From an uncultured bacterium (GTDB taxonomy: Bacteria; Planctomycetota; GCA-002687715): a DNA stretch of 43,734 nt. The translations under genes were made by a program, and so were the position numbers. The DNA lies in contig CADEGH010000039.1 in NCBI GenBank assembly GCA_902826835.1, positions 3,565-47,298 of the forward strand. The letters run 5' to 3'. Below are positions 7,576-16,827 of this stretch, one piece after another (position 1 is the first letter of the stretch; every line of letters begins with the position of its first letter). A model generated the notes under the pieces. It ran no database searches. It saw nothing but the letters and a program-made list of their open reading frames with translations, and had not been told where the DNA came from.

Positions 7576-10191
7576 ATGGATCGAACCCTCTACCTCCGGA
7601 GTCCGGCCGTGAAGCAACTGGCTTGGGTGTTGGCAGTGATCGGGACGCTGGTTCTACGGGCGGACGCGCAGACCAGCAGCCCCGGGTGCGGTCTCGTTTT
7701 TGATGGGAATTCGTTTCTTGCGATCCCGTCGCAGCCGACGCTGCAGAACGCGTCGGAATTCACCGTCGAACTCTGGGCGGCGCCTTCGGCGGCGGGATCC
7801 ATGGCCAACACGATCCTGCTCCAGAAGTCGGGATCCTACACGCTCAGCCTGAGCGCCTCCGGGGGCTACAAGTTCACGGCGTGGCTGAATCCGGGCAATA
7901 CACCGGTGAATGTCACCTCACCTCTCGCGGTCAACTACTGGACTGGCGCGTTCCACCATGTCGCCGCCAGTTTTCAGAGCAGCACCGGCACCCTCCGGCT
8001 GGCCATCGACGGGATTCAGGTCTCGACCGTGACCGGACTGACCGGCAAGACCCTGGTCCAATCCACGACCAACCTCGAAATCGGAGGCGTCGTGCCCATT
8101 CCAGGGACGTCTGGATTCCCAGGTGTCCTCGATGAGGTCCGCCTCTGGAGCCGCCTGCGCACCCCCAGCGAAATCGCGATCGATCGCCTGCTCGCGCTGC
8201 GGCACGTGCCGAATCTCGAGGTCGCGCTCGCCGGCGACGGCGCAGAGGGAGCGGCGGTGCCGGCGACGTTTCCGGACCAGTCGGGCCACCACCAACTGAC
8301 CAAGGCGGGCGCCGTGACCTATGGCGCAGGCATGGTGTGCGCACCGGCCCACCCGGGAACCGGCGCGGACTTCACCCTGCGTACCGGCGTGAACGGCGCG
8401 GAGGTGAACTATGTCGGCGACAAGACGGTCAGCGAGGGTTGGCCGATCGCTTTCGAGTTCCTCTCACACGCCGGCACCTTCGACGGGGCTCCGATCTTCT
8501 GGGTCGGTCAGCTCCATCCGGGGGGCGTCAATCCCGTGCAGTATCCCGGACTCGAAGAAGTGCAGATCGACCTCTTACAGCCCTATTTCTCGCTCCTTGA
8601 GTACTACCCGCTCCCCCAAGGCGGTCTGTCCCTCACCGGCAACGCGCCGCCGCTTTCCAACCTCGACTTCTGGACGCAGTGCGCCGTGTTCTCGCCCGCC
8701 AGTGCGACCGGCTGGGCGACGACCGACGCACATGTCCTGCGCTTCCGTCCGGCGATTTACGTGAACAGTAGCGCGCCCGCGGGCGGGAACGGGACGGCCG
8801 CGGCCCCCTACGACTCGCTGCCCGCCGCCATCGCGTCCGCGCAAGCCGGGAGCACGATCTACCTGGCGACCGGCACCTACATCTCGACCGCCACCCTGGG
8901 GGTCGCCGTCCATCTCCGCGGCGGCTACGACCCAGTCACCTGGACGCCGACCGCGACGCGCTCGATCATCCAGCCGTCGCAGCGCGGGATGACGTTTGCG
9001 AACATCACGGTCCCGACGACCGTCTCGGGCCTCGAAATCCGCTCCGGCAACGGCGTGCCCGTCGGCACGGGGGCCTTCATCGATCGTCCTTCCTTCGCCA
9101 TCGTCGTCCGCGACTGCTCCACATCGCTGCGTTTCGAGAACTGCCTCTTTCGCGCCGGCAACGGTGCCGCGGGGAGCAACGGATCCGACGCGGGGCCGGC
9201 CATCAATGGTGCAAACGGCGGCAACGGCGAGGAGGGCCGCACTCCGCTCGATTTCCCAGTGGTCCAATCCCTCGGCGGCATGGGAACCGCCAGCGCCGGC
9301 GCCGGCGGCCAGGGCGGCTATTTCGAATGCACTGGAACCGGAATCTTCGGCGGTTGCACGTCCTTCGTCCGCCATAACGGGGTCGCGGGCACGGCGGCGA
9401 CGACGGCGGCCTGCGGCACTCTGGCGGGAGGTACGGCCGGGAACTCGGCCGCGATCTCGGGCTCCGCACCCAATGGCAACCCGGGGAACAACGGCGCCAG
9501 CTCTTCCACGAACGGCGCCGGCGGCACGACGAACACCCCCGGAGGCTTCGTCAATGCGAGCGGCGTGTGGACACCGAATGACGCGACCTCCGGCGCGAGC
9601 GGCGGGGTCGGCTGCCCGGGGAGCGGAGGGGGCGGGGGCGGCGGCGTGGGCGCGGGATTCCTGAGCTACGCGAGCGGCGGCGGCGGCGGCGCGGGAGGCC
9701 AAGGCGGCCAGGGCGGCCAAGGCGGCGGCGGCGGGCGCGAAGGAGCTCCGTCCGTAGCGGCGTGGCTTCAGGACGCTTCTCCCACGTTCACGACTTGCAT
9801 CTTTCTGGCCGGCGCCGGCGGCGCGGGCGGACGCGGCGGCAACAGCGGCCTTCGCGGACTGGGCGGCCTGGGCGGAACCGGCGGCGCCGGGGCCACCTAC
9901 AGCGTCCTGACTGGCGGCGGCCCGATCCAGGGAGGCGACGGCGGTGCGGGTGGTAACGGCGGCAACGGCGGTTTGGGCGGCGGCGGCGGCGGCGCGAGCG
10001 GCGGAGCGAGCTGGTGCGTCGTGAGGGTCGGGAGCAGCGCACCGCCGGCACTGACCGCAGCCGCAAGCGGGAACACGCTGACTCCGGGCATCGCCGGAGC
10101 CGGCGGCGCCGCCGGACTTGCCCAAGGTGGAGGATCGAATGGCCAGGCCGGGGTGGCCGGAGCAGTTGCCATCACCAAGGTGTTTCCCTGA
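7576..10191 (+). CDS. Secreted LamG-domain, glycine-rich surface protein (copy 1)
   Basis: An 871-residue exported protein. A signal peptide (hydrophobic AWVLAVIGTLVL, cleavage after ADAQ) is followed by a concanavalin/LamG-like fold at about residues 36-215 (ALQN-type entry, FHHVAASF, LDEVRLWSR). Near residues 395-430 is a parallel beta-helix entry (GNGTAAAPYDSLPAAIASA, then GSTIYLATGTY) of the kind seen in DUF1565-type proteins. From about residue 530 to the end it is extremely rich in GG-x repeats, broken by the segment EGAPSVAAWL. It is a tandem paralogue of the next gene. Start: ATG 7576 has a GGGGGTGAG upstream, but GTG 7609 (with GGAG 7 bases before it) would match the paralogue's signal peptide length better. 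A carbohydrate-binding or extracellular matrix role is likely but unproven. Confidence 0.85.
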   Translation: MDRTLYLRSPAVKQLAWVLAVIGTLVLRADAQTSSPGCGLVFDGNSFLAIPSQPTLQNASEFTVELWAAPSAAGSMANTILLQKSGSYTLSLSASGGYKFTAWLNPGNTPVNVTSPLAVNYWTGAFHHVAASFQSSTGTLRLAIDGIQVSTVTGLTGKTLVQSTTNLEIGGVVPIPGTSGFPGVLDEVRLWSRLRTPSEIAIDRLLALRHVPNLEVALAGDGAEGAAVPATFPDQSGHHQLTKAGAVTYGAGMVCAPAHPGTGADFTLRTGVNGAEVNYVGDKTVSEGWPIAFEFLSHAGTFDGAPIFWVGQLHPGGVNPVQYPGLEEVQIDLLQPYFSLLEYYPLPQGGLSLTGNAPPLSNLDFWTQCAVFSPASATGWATTDAHVLRFRPAIYVNSSAPAGGNGTAAAPYDSLPAAIASAQAGSTIYLATGTYISTATLGVAVHLRGGYDPVTWTPTATRSIIQPSQRGMTFANITVPTTVSGLEIRSGNGVPVGTGAFIDRPSFAIVVRDCSTSLRFENCLFRAGNGAAGSNGSDAGPAINGANGGNGEEGRTPLDFPVVQSLGGMGTASAGAGGQGGYFECTGTGIFGGCTSFVRHNGVAGTAATTAACGTLAGGTAGNSAAISGSAPNGNPGNNGASSSTNGAGGTTNTPGGFVNASGVWTPNDATSGASGGVGCPGSGGGGGGGVGAGFLSYASGGGGGAGGQGGQGGQGGGGGREGAPSVAAWLQDASPTFTTCIFLAGAGGAGGRGGNSGLRGLGGLGGTGGAGATYSVLTGGGPIQGGDGGAGGNGGNGGLGGGGGGASGGASWCVVRVGSSAPPALTAAASGNTLTPGIAGAGGAAGLAQGGGSNGQAGVAGAVAITKVFP

Positions 10192-10301
10192 TCAACGATT
10201 CGAGGGATGCGCTTCGAGCGCATCGACCCGTTCAGAGACAACCCCGATCCGCGCGGCACCTGGTGTCGCAAGGATCTTGACGAAACTCGAGTAAACACAT
10301 C

Positions 10302-12923
10302 ATGAAATCAGCGTGGCTTGCAGGGGTGCTCGTGGCCCTGGTTCTTCCATCCGGCGTGGCGGCCCAGACGACCTACTCGTCTGGCGGCCTCGCCTGCAAC
10401 GGCATCGGATGGCTCTCCGTGCCCTCGGGCGGCACGGCTCTCCAGAACAGCACTGCTTTCACGATCGAGGCCTGGGTTTCCACGAATTTCACCGGAGTCG
10501 CTCAGCAGGTCCTCGTCCAGAAGCCGAACTCGTACCTCTTCAAGAACCAGGCCGGGGTGCTGACCTTCGAGGCGCAATTGAATCCGGGAAACGTCACCAG
10601 GACGGTATCCTGGCCGAGCGCCCTGTGGACGGGTTTTCATCATGTGGCGGCGACGTTTGACAGCACGGCGGGAGTGCTCCGGCTGTACGTGGATGGAGTC
10701 CTGCGTGATTCCGTCACCGGCCTCGCGGGCAATACGCTCGTCCAATCCAATGCCAACTTCAGGGTCGGTGGGACCCCCGGCGTTCCCGGCTCGGACGGTT
10801 GGAATGGCACCATCGACGAGCTCCGCGTCTGGAGCCTGCGCCGCTCTACTTCCGAGATCAACGCGGCGAAGCCGAGAGCGCTCCGGCAGATGCCCGGCCT
10901 CGAGCTGGTCTTTTCTGGCGACGATGGCCCGGGCAACTCGGCCATTCCCAATCCGCTGGTGGATGGAACCGGCCAGCGCTCGGGGGCGGTCAACGGGACG
11001 GTGGTCTTCGGAGCGGGCGCCGTCTTTTCCGCGTACCCCGGCACGGGGGCTGACCTCCAGCTCTCCTCCTCTTCCGGCGGCGCGCCTTTGGATCTCAACG
11101 GCGACAAGGCGATCCGGAACGGCGACGCCATCAACTTCAGCTTCGAGTCTCCGGAGGGCGCCTATGTCAACGCGCCGTTCTTCTGGGTGGTCCAGCTTCC
11201 GGCAGACGGCGTGACGCCGGCGCCGGTTCCGGGAGCGCCAGACCTCCACATCGACCTCTTCCAGCCTTACGAAGTGGTGATTCCGGGGACCTTGTTGCCG
11301 GCGACCGGGTTCCAGTTCGCGGGGACCGCTCCGCTGCTCTTCACCCAGAACCTCTGGTCCCAAGGCGTCGCCGTGACGCCGGTCAGCCCCACCGGTTATG
11401 CAGCCACGGATGCGCACCTGTTCCGTTTTTCCAAGTCGTGGTTCGCCAACCCCGTGGCCCCTTCCGGAGGATCGGGGACTCGCACGGCACCGTTCAACAC
11501 CCTGGCCGCGGCGCTCAACGCCGCGAGCCCGGGCGACAATGTCTTCCTGGCGGTCGGCACCTTCAATGAGACCCTCACTTTCGACCAACCCATCAACCTC
11601 TACGGGCGCTACAACCCCGTCACCTGGGTGAAATACGCCAATAACTTCTCCACTACCGTCTCCTCCTCCCATCGGGGCACCAGCTTCGCGGGCATCACGG
11701 ATTCCATGTCGATCAACGATGTGATTTTCGTCTCTGCGGACGGCTTGCCGCCAGGGTCGGGGAACGCCAATGACCGGCCCTCGGTCGCTGTCGACATTCG
11801 GGATTGTTCGAACGAACTCGTGTTCAATGACTGCCGATTCGAGTCGGGCACGGGTGCGGCGGGCTCAAATGGTCTCTCCTCGACGGCATCCGGGAACAAC
11901 GGAGCCAACGGAAGCAGCGGCGCGAACGGTGACCAATACGGCGCGAACGTCTTCCCGCAGGCCGCGGCGGTCGGCGGAAACGGGCCCGGATACGCCGGTT
12001 CCGGTGGAATCGGGGGCAGGGTTCTGTGCACGACGAGCGGCGGTCTCTGTTATTCACCCACTTACGTCAATGGCGGGTCCGGCGGCAACGGCACCTCGGC
12101 AAGTCCGTGTCCGACAGCCTTGGGTGGGGCCGGTGCCGATTCCTACAGCAACTATCCAACGGGCGGCCTCGGGCTCACCCTCCCCAGCGGGTATCACGGC
12201 TCGATCGGGTCCGACGGCGCCCATGGTGCTCCTGGATTCGGCGGAGCGACGAATACGCCGGGGGGATACCTGAACTCCAACTTCAGATGGCGGCCGAATA
12301 TCGCGTTCGCTGGCGCGACCGGGAATCCGGGATGCAGTGGCGGCGGCGGCGGTGGCGGTAGTGCCACAGGATGGGGAAACCCCGGCATCGAGATCGGCGC
12401 TGGCTATGCAACGGGCGGCGGTGGTGGCGGGGGTGGTCAGGGAGGACTGACGGGTGGCGCCGGCGGTGAAGGTGCGGAGGAAGGAGCTCCTTCCGTGGCC
12501 GCATGGCTCGTGAATTCCAGCCCGGTTTTCGACGCGTGCCAATTCCATTCCGGCCTCGGGGGCCAGGGCGGAACCGGGGGCAACGGCGCTCCCGGAGGTC
12601 AGGGAGGCAGCGGCGGTAACGGAGGACAGGGAGGGACTCGCTACTCCATCTATCCCACCTTCGATGGCGGCAATGGCGGCAGTGGCGGCGATGGCGGCGA
12701 CGCCGGCCAGGGCGGCGGCGGCGGGGGCGGTTGCGGCGGCGCGAGCTGGTCCGTCGTCCGTGCCGGAAGCAGCTCCCCGACGTTCATCAATAATGTCGGT
12801 TCGCCCTACGTCCAAGCCGGAGGCGGACTAGGGGGCGTCGGCGGTAGTCAAAACTTTACATTCAGTATCTACCGCGGCGCGACGGGCGCGACCGGCGAGG
12901 CCGCCAACTTCAAGGACTTCTGA
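10302..12923 (+). CDS. Secreted LamG-domain, glycine-rich surface protein (copy 2)
   Basis: An 873-residue paralogue of the upstream gene with the same layout: signal peptide (MKSAWLAGVLVALVL..., cleavage near VAAQ), a LamG-like fold with FHHVAATFDS and IDELRVWSLR, a beta-helix entry (SGTRTAPFNTLAAALNAASP, then DNVFLAVGTF), and a glycine-rich half containing another EGAPSVAAWL. The two proteins are colinear from end to end yet clearly diverged, so the duplication is old rather than recent. The 110-bp gap between them shows no strong terminator. The ECF sigma factor gene starts 59 bp downstream, so all four genes could be one unit. An extracellular structural or adhesive role is inferred; no enzymatic motif was seen. 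Confidence 0.85.
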   Translation: MKSAWLAGVLVALVLPSGVAAQTTYSSGGLACNGIGWLSVPSGGTALQNSTAFTIEAWVSTNFTGVAQQVLVQKPNSYLFKNQAGVLTFEAQLNPGNVTRTVSWPSALWTGFHHVAATFDSTAGVLRLYVDGVLRDSVTGLAGNTLVQSNANFRVGGTPGVPGSDGWNGTIDELRVWSLRRSTSEINAAKPRALRQMPGLELVFSGDDGPGNSAIPNPLVDGTGQRSGAVNGTVVFGAGAVFSAYPGTGADLQLSSSSGGAPLDLNGDKAIRNGDAINFSFESPEGAYVNAPFFWVVQLPADGVTPAPVPGAPDLHIDLFQPYEVVIPGTLLPATGFQFAGTAPLLFTQNLWSQGVAVTPVSPTGYAATDAHLFRFSKSWFANPVAPSGGSGTRTAPFNTLAAALNAASPGDNVFLAVGTFNETLTFDQPINLYGRYNPVTWVKYANNFSTTVSSSHRGTSFAGITDSMSINDVIFVSADGLPPGSGNANDRPSVAVDIRDCSNELVFNDCRFESGTGAAGSNGLSSTASGNNGANGSSGANGDQYGANVFPQAAAVGGNGPGYAGSGGIGGRVLCTTSGGLCYSPTYVNGGSGGNGTSASPCPTALGGAGADSYSNYPTGGLGLTLPSGYHGSIGSDGAHGAPGFGGATNTPGGYLNSNFRWRPNIAFAGATGNPGCSGGGGGGGSATGWGNPGIEIGAGYATGGGGGGGGQGGLTGGAGGEGAEEGAPSVAAWLVNSSPVFDACQFHSGLGGQGGTGGNGAPGGQGGSGGNGGQGGTRYSIYPTFDGGNGGSGGDGGDAGQGGGGGGGCGGASWSVVRAGSSSPTFINNVGSPYVQAGGGLGGVGGSQNFTFSIYRGATGATGEAANFKDF

Positions 12924-12982
12924 GCCGCCGTGGACCTCGAGCACACTGGTATCGTTCGGGATGTCCCAAGGGACCATTCCCC

Positions 12983-13564
12983 ATGCCTGATGCGGCAAAA
13001 GATCGCGGCGGCGATCTCGTCACCAATCTCGAATCCAACGATCCGGCCACTCGGGAGTGTGCGTTTGCCCAGGTCTACGACACCATGCTCGAGATCGCCC
13101 GGGCCTACCTCGAGCGCGAGCGCAAGGACCACACGCTGTCGCCGACGGATGTCGTCAATGAGGCTTGCCTGCGGCTGCTTGGAAATAGCCGCGATGACAT
13201 CACTCAGGGCCATCTCCTGGGATTCGCGGCGCACACCATGCGGCAGGTGCTCACCGACCACGCGCGACGCCACCGGGCCGGGAAGCGGGGGAAGGGCTGG
13301 CAGAAGGTCACCCTCAGCGGCCTCTCCGCCGGCGGGTCCGCCGCGGACGTCGACTTGCTCGCGCTGGATCAGGCGATGAGCTGGCTCGAAACGCACGACC
13401 CGGAGCTCGTGAAGCTCGTCGAGTGGCACTACTTCGGGGGCATGACGGGCGACCAGCTCGCTCGCCAATCCGGGCTCTCCCGCGCCACGGTCACGCGGCG
13501 GCTCGCGCTGGCGCGGGCGCTCTTGCTCAGCGAAATCGATCGCCAGACTGCGGACAAACCCTGA
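12983..13564 (+). CDS. ECF-type RNA polymerase sigma factor
   Basis: A 193-residue sigma factor of the ECF class often found beside Ser/Thr kinases (pfam07638-like). Region 2 is visible as LSPTDVVNEACLRLL, then a helix with HTMRQVLTDHARRHRAGKRG typical of this group. Region 4 is GGMTGDQLARQSGLSRATVTRRLALARALL, a helix-turn-helix for the -35 element. AAGGGA upstream of the ATG could serve as ribosome-binding site. The kinase gene starts 1 bp after the stop, so the two are very probably an operon in which the kinase controls the sigma factor. Its likely targets, possibly the preceding surface proteins, are inference. Confidence 0.92.
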   Translation: MPDAAKDRGGDLVTNLESNDPATRECAFAQVYDTMLEIARAYLERERKDHTLSPTDVVNEACLRLLGNSRDDITQGHLLGFAAHTMRQVLTDHARRHRAGKRGKGWQKVTLSGLSAGGSAADVDLLALDQAMSWLETHDPELVKLVEWHYFGGMTGDQLARQSGLSRATVTRRLALARALLLSEIDRQTADKP

Positions 13565-13565
13565 C

Positions 13566-16500
13566 ATGCGACCGGAGGAGTACGCGCACGTCACCGAGCT
13601 CTATCTCCAGGCCCTCGACTTAGAGGAGAGCGACCGCCCCGGCTTTCTCGCAGAGGCCGCGGACGGCGACCCGACCGTGGTCGAGGAGGTGAAGAGACTC
13701 CTCCGCTACGAGGGTGATCCGCGGGTACCCGCCGACGCGCCGCTGCGGCTGATGGTCGAAGCGATCACCGAAGCTGAATCGCCGGACTACGACATCGAAG
13801 CGCCGCTGCCGTCTCAGATCGGCGGCTACCGGATCGTTCGCGCCCTCGGCCGCGGCGGGATGGGAATCGTGTACGAGGCGGAGCAGGCGCAGCCGCGCCG
13901 CCGGGTCGCCGTGAAAGTCCTGCATGGTGGGCTGCTGAAGGCCGGATTCCTCCGCCGCTTCGAGCGCGAGGCCGAGTTCCTCGGGCGGCTCCAGCATCCA
14001 GGAATCGCCGCCGTCTTCGAAGCGCGCGTGGGGCCCGGGGAACCGGTTCCGTTCATCGCCATGGAGTTCGTCGAGGGGAAGTCGCTCTCGGACTGGGCCT
14101 CGGAGTCTGCACCGGATCTCGCGGCGCGTCTCCGGTTGCTGTCGCGGCTCTGCGAGGCCACGCACCACGCGCACGAGCGCGGCGTCATCCATCGCGACCT
14201 CAAGCCCGCGAACATCCTGGTGGTGGCCGACGGCTCCCCGAAAATCCTGGATTTCGGCGTGGGGCGGGCGCTCGGCGAGGATGCACACGCGACGCGCCCG
14301 GAAACGCTCGCCGGCGAGATCCTCGGCACCCTCTCCTATATGAGCCCCGAGCAGGCCCAGGGGGACGCCGCCCGAATCGACTCCCGCTCGGACATCTATG
14401 CGCTGGGCGTGATCGGCTTCGAGCTGGCCACCGGGCGACTCCCCCACGACCTGCGGGGTATGTCGCTTCCAACCGCTCTCACGGCCCTCCAAAAGGGGCT
14501 TCCCGCGCCGCCGGCGCGCGCTCTCGTCGACCTGCCGAGGGACTTGGCCACAATCCTTTTGTGCGCCATCGATCCGGACCCTGCGAGTCGCTACCAGACC
14601 GCCGCGGCGCTGGGGTCGGATCTCGACCGGTTCCTCGCCCACGCCCCGATCCAGGCGCGGCCGTCGACTCTTTTCCATCGGCTGCGCCTTCTCACGCGGC
14701 GCCGGAAAGCGCTGGTGGCGTCCGTCACGCTCGCGGTAGTGCTGGCCGGAACCTTGATCGCCCTCGTCGCCGTGACCGGCTACTTGAACAAGCACTGGCC
14801 GGAGCTCGAGCGGGGCCGCGAAGAGCAGCGCCGGGCCGAGATCGGGCAGGAGCTGGAGCAGGGATACCTCTCGCTCGCGACCAAGACCTTCGATCAGGCC
14901 CTTGCCGCCTTCACGCGCGCGCTGGCGCTGGAGCCGGGCTCGGACGAAGCGCTGGCCGGTCTGTCGATGGCCCTGCTCCGGCTCGAGAAGCCGACCGACG
15001 CCTTGCGCGCTCTCGACGAACGGCGGCCCGCCAACTACCGCTCCGCGGGTTTGCTCCGGATCCGCATCCAGTCCTTGCGCATCCTCCACCGGAGCGACGA
15101 AGCCTTGGAGTGTGAAAAAGACCTACCGCCCGAACGCGAAGCGATTGATTTCTTTCTGGCCGGACTGAGCGAAACGCTCCGGTCGTCGGATGCCCAGGCC
15201 TGGCGCCGGGCGCTACCCTTCCTCCGCCAGGCGATTCATCGCGCCGATGGCAAGCGGCCGTACTTCCATTTCGAGTACGCCCGGGCCGGCGCGGCGCTCG
15301 ACGACCGGACGGTTGCCTGCGAGGAGGCTCGCAACCTCCTCTTCCACTGGCCGGACTCCTATGGCGCGAACCTCATCGCTGGATTTGCGCTCGCGTCGTT
15401 CGAGCCGGCCGAGTCCTTGGAGCCGACCCGGCGCGCCCTTGCGCTCCGACCCGGTTCGGCGCCGGCCCAGTGCAATCTCGGGTCGGCGCTCGCCCGGCTC
15501 GGGAGCAGGAAAGAAGCGTTGGCTGCGTTCCGCACGGCTATAGCGCTCAATCCCGATTCCGCCGACTTCCGCTTGAATCTCGCCCGGCTCTTGGCGGAGA
15601 TGGGGCGGCTCGAGCCGGCCGCGGCTCAACTTCGAGCCGGCCTGGCGGTCGAGCCCGGCAACAGCCTGCTGCACATGACGCTGGGCGTCGTGCTCGCTCA
15701 GCAGGGTCGCACCGAGGAATCCATCCAGAGCCTGCAAAGCGCGGTCGCGTCCGCGCCGCAGGACGTGCAGGCCCACTCGAACCTCGGCATGGCGCTCATC
15801 CAGGCGCGGCGGATCGACGAGGCCCTGGTCGCCTTGGGGCGTGCCGCGGAGCTCGCGCCCAACGATCCCGCGCGCATCATCGACCTCTGCCGGCTGCTTT
15901 TCGAATCGGGACGATGCTCCGAAGCCGCAGAGCCGTTGCGGCGTGCCGAGGTCTTGGTCCCCAAGGACCCCTCGGTCCAAGCTTGGCTCGGCCGCATCCT
16001 CGCGACCGAAGGCCAGGCGAAAGCCGGCCTGAAAAAACTCCAAGGCGCCGCGGCGGCCCTGGCCGGACAGCCTGAACCTTCGATCCCGATCGAGCGGTGG
16101 ATCGCCGACGCCCAGGCGGCGTTGGCGATCGAAGCGAGGCTCGACGCCGTGCGAGCGGGAAGCACCGGGCCGAGAACCCCTCGGGAGCGCGCGGAGCTCG
16201 CCGTCGTGGCCGCTGAGCATGCGGACCAGCTTCTCGCGGCGCAGCTCTTCTCCGAGGCCTTTGACTCCGAGCCGGGGCTGCTTGAGTCCAAGAACCCGAG
16301 GTTCCGCTACCTCGCGGCGCGTGCCGCCGCGTCCGTCTCCAAGGGATCGGGAATCGCGCCCGCTGATGCCGCCGAGCGCGTCAGGTGGCGCGGGAGCGCC
16401 CGCGTCTGGCTCGAGCAGGAGTTGCGGTTCCTCACGGAAGCGTTCCACGATGACCGGATCGCCGGCGCGCCGCTCCAGCGCCTGCTGGACTCCATCAAGA

Positions 16501-16628
16501 ACGACCCATCCTTCGACGCCCTCCGCGACCCGCTCCACCTCAAGCCCCTTCCTCTGGCTGAATCCCAGGCCTGGAAAGAGTTCTGGTCCAACGTCGACGC
16601 CCTGCTGGCCGAAGCCGCTGGGAGTTGA
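13566..16628 (+). CDS. Transmembrane Ser/Thr protein kinase with TPR region
   Basis: A 1020-residue Hanks-type kinase. The kinase domain (about 86-365) has a glycine loop GRGGMGIVYEA, the VAVK lysine (K117), a catalytic loop HRDLKPAN (H209-D211) and DFG at 229-231, then SYMSPEQA. It looks catalytically complete. A membrane segment lies at about 380-407 (VASVTLAVVLAGTLIALVAV). From about 430 to 870 it carries many TPR units (for example NLGSALARLGSRKEALAAF and NLGMALIQARRIDEALVAL), predicted to be outside the cytoplasm. The C-terminus has an unassigned helical region. It follows the ECF sigma factor gene by 1 bp, and the pair is the standard partner-switch arrangement for this sigma class. Confidence 0.93.
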   Translation: MRPEEYAHVTELYLQALDLEESDRPGFLAEAADGDPTVVEEVKRLLRYEGDPRVPADAPLRLMVEAITEAESPDYDIEAPLPSQIGGYRIVRALGRGGMGIVYEAEQAQPRRRVAVKVLHGGLLKAGFLRRFEREAEFLGRLQHPGIAAVFEARVGPGEPVPFIAMEFVEGKSLSDWASESAPDLAARLRLLSRLCEATHHAHERGVIHRDLKPANILVVADGSPKILDFGVGRALGEDAHATRPETLAGEILGTLSYMSPEQAQGDAARIDSRSDIYALGVIGFELATGRLPHDLRGMSLPTALTALQKGLPAPPARALVDLPRDLATILLCAIDPDPASRYQTAAALGSDLDRFLAHAPIQARPSTLFHRLRLLTRRRKALVASVTLAVVLAGTLIALVAVTGYLNKHWPELERGREEQRRAEIGQELEQGYLSLATKTFDQALAAFTRALALEPGSDEALAGLSMALLRLEKPTDALRALDERRPANYRSAGLLRIRIQSLRILHRSDEALECEKDLPPEREAIDFFLAGLSETLRSSDAQAWRRALPFLRQAIHRADGKRPYFHFEYARAGAALDDRTVACEEARNLLFHWPDSYGANLIAGFALASFEPAESLEPTRRALALRPGSAPAQCNLGSALARLGSRKEALAAFRTAIALNPDSADFRLNLARLLAEMGRLEPAAAQLRAGLAVEPGNSLLHMTLGVVLAQQGRTEESIQSLQSAVASAPQDVQAHSNLGMALIQARRIDEALVALGRAAELAPNDPARIIDLCRLLFESGRCSEAAEPLRRAEVLVPKDPSVQAWLGRILATEGQAKAGLKKLQGAAAALAGQPEPSIPIERWIADAQAALAIEARLDAVRAGSTGPRTPRERAELAVVAAEHADQLLAAQLFSEAFDSEPGLLESKNPRFRYLAARAAASVSKGSGIAPADAAERVRWRGSARVWLEQELRFLTEAFHDDRIAGAPLQRLLDSIKNDPSFDALRDPLHLKPLPLAESQAWKEFWSNVDALLAEAAGS

Positions 16629-16766
16629 CCCACGCGACGAACCGCTCACCGAAAGGACATTGAGCACCCCCGAAGGAGGGCGCCCCAGCAGGCCGTTTCG
16701 CGCCCCTGCTCAAACTGGCTGGTTTTGATTCGACCACGGGTGGCTGGTTTTGACTGTTCCCTGACA
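16629..16766 (-). mobile_element. IS21-like element end with tandem binding repeats
   Basis: Two identical 13-base copies of TGGCTGGTTTTGA lie at 16716-16728 and 16741-16753, 25 bp apart. Read on the minus strand, the end is TGTCAGGGAACAG, which begins exactly after codon 20 of an hsdM-like reading frame. Repeated internal copies near the tip are typical of IS21-family ends, where they bind the transposase. No transposase gene is present, so this is a solo end or a deletion remnant. The family assignment is from memory. The left boundary is arbitrary; nothing else is recognisable between the kinase stop and the repeats. Confidence 0.45.
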
Positions 16767-16767
16767 G

Positions 16768-16827
16768 CAGTTGGTCGGCGATGCCCCAAAGGGTGTTGCC
16801 AAGTTGCTTCTGATTGGTGTCGTTCAT
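16768..16827 (-). pseudogene. hsdM-like 5' stub A (20 codons)
   Basis: The frame MNDTNQKQLGNTLWGIADQL is the characteristic start of type I restriction-modification methyltransferase subunits (HsdM). It starts at ATG 16827, overlapping the RhuM stop (ATGA). After 20 codons it runs into the IS21-like end at 16766, and the continuation to 16540 is not hsdM-like. It shares a near-identical nucleotide stretch with stub B. It is too short to encode any methyltransferase activity. Confidence 0.65.

Noticed and set aside
9650..12915. Glycine-rich repeats resembling mycobacterial PE_PGRS proteins
   Set aside because: There is no PE domain, and the proteins begin with a secretion signal and LamG fold. 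The similarity is compositional.
13620..16667. Long minus-strand frames opposite the TPR kinase
   Set aside because: Shadows of the kinase. Their products are Arg/Gly-rich without motifs.
16540..16824. Minus-strand 95-codon frame running from hsdM stub A into the kinase end
   Set aside because: Only the first 20 codons are hsdM-like. The rest is IS-end and antisense kinase sequence.
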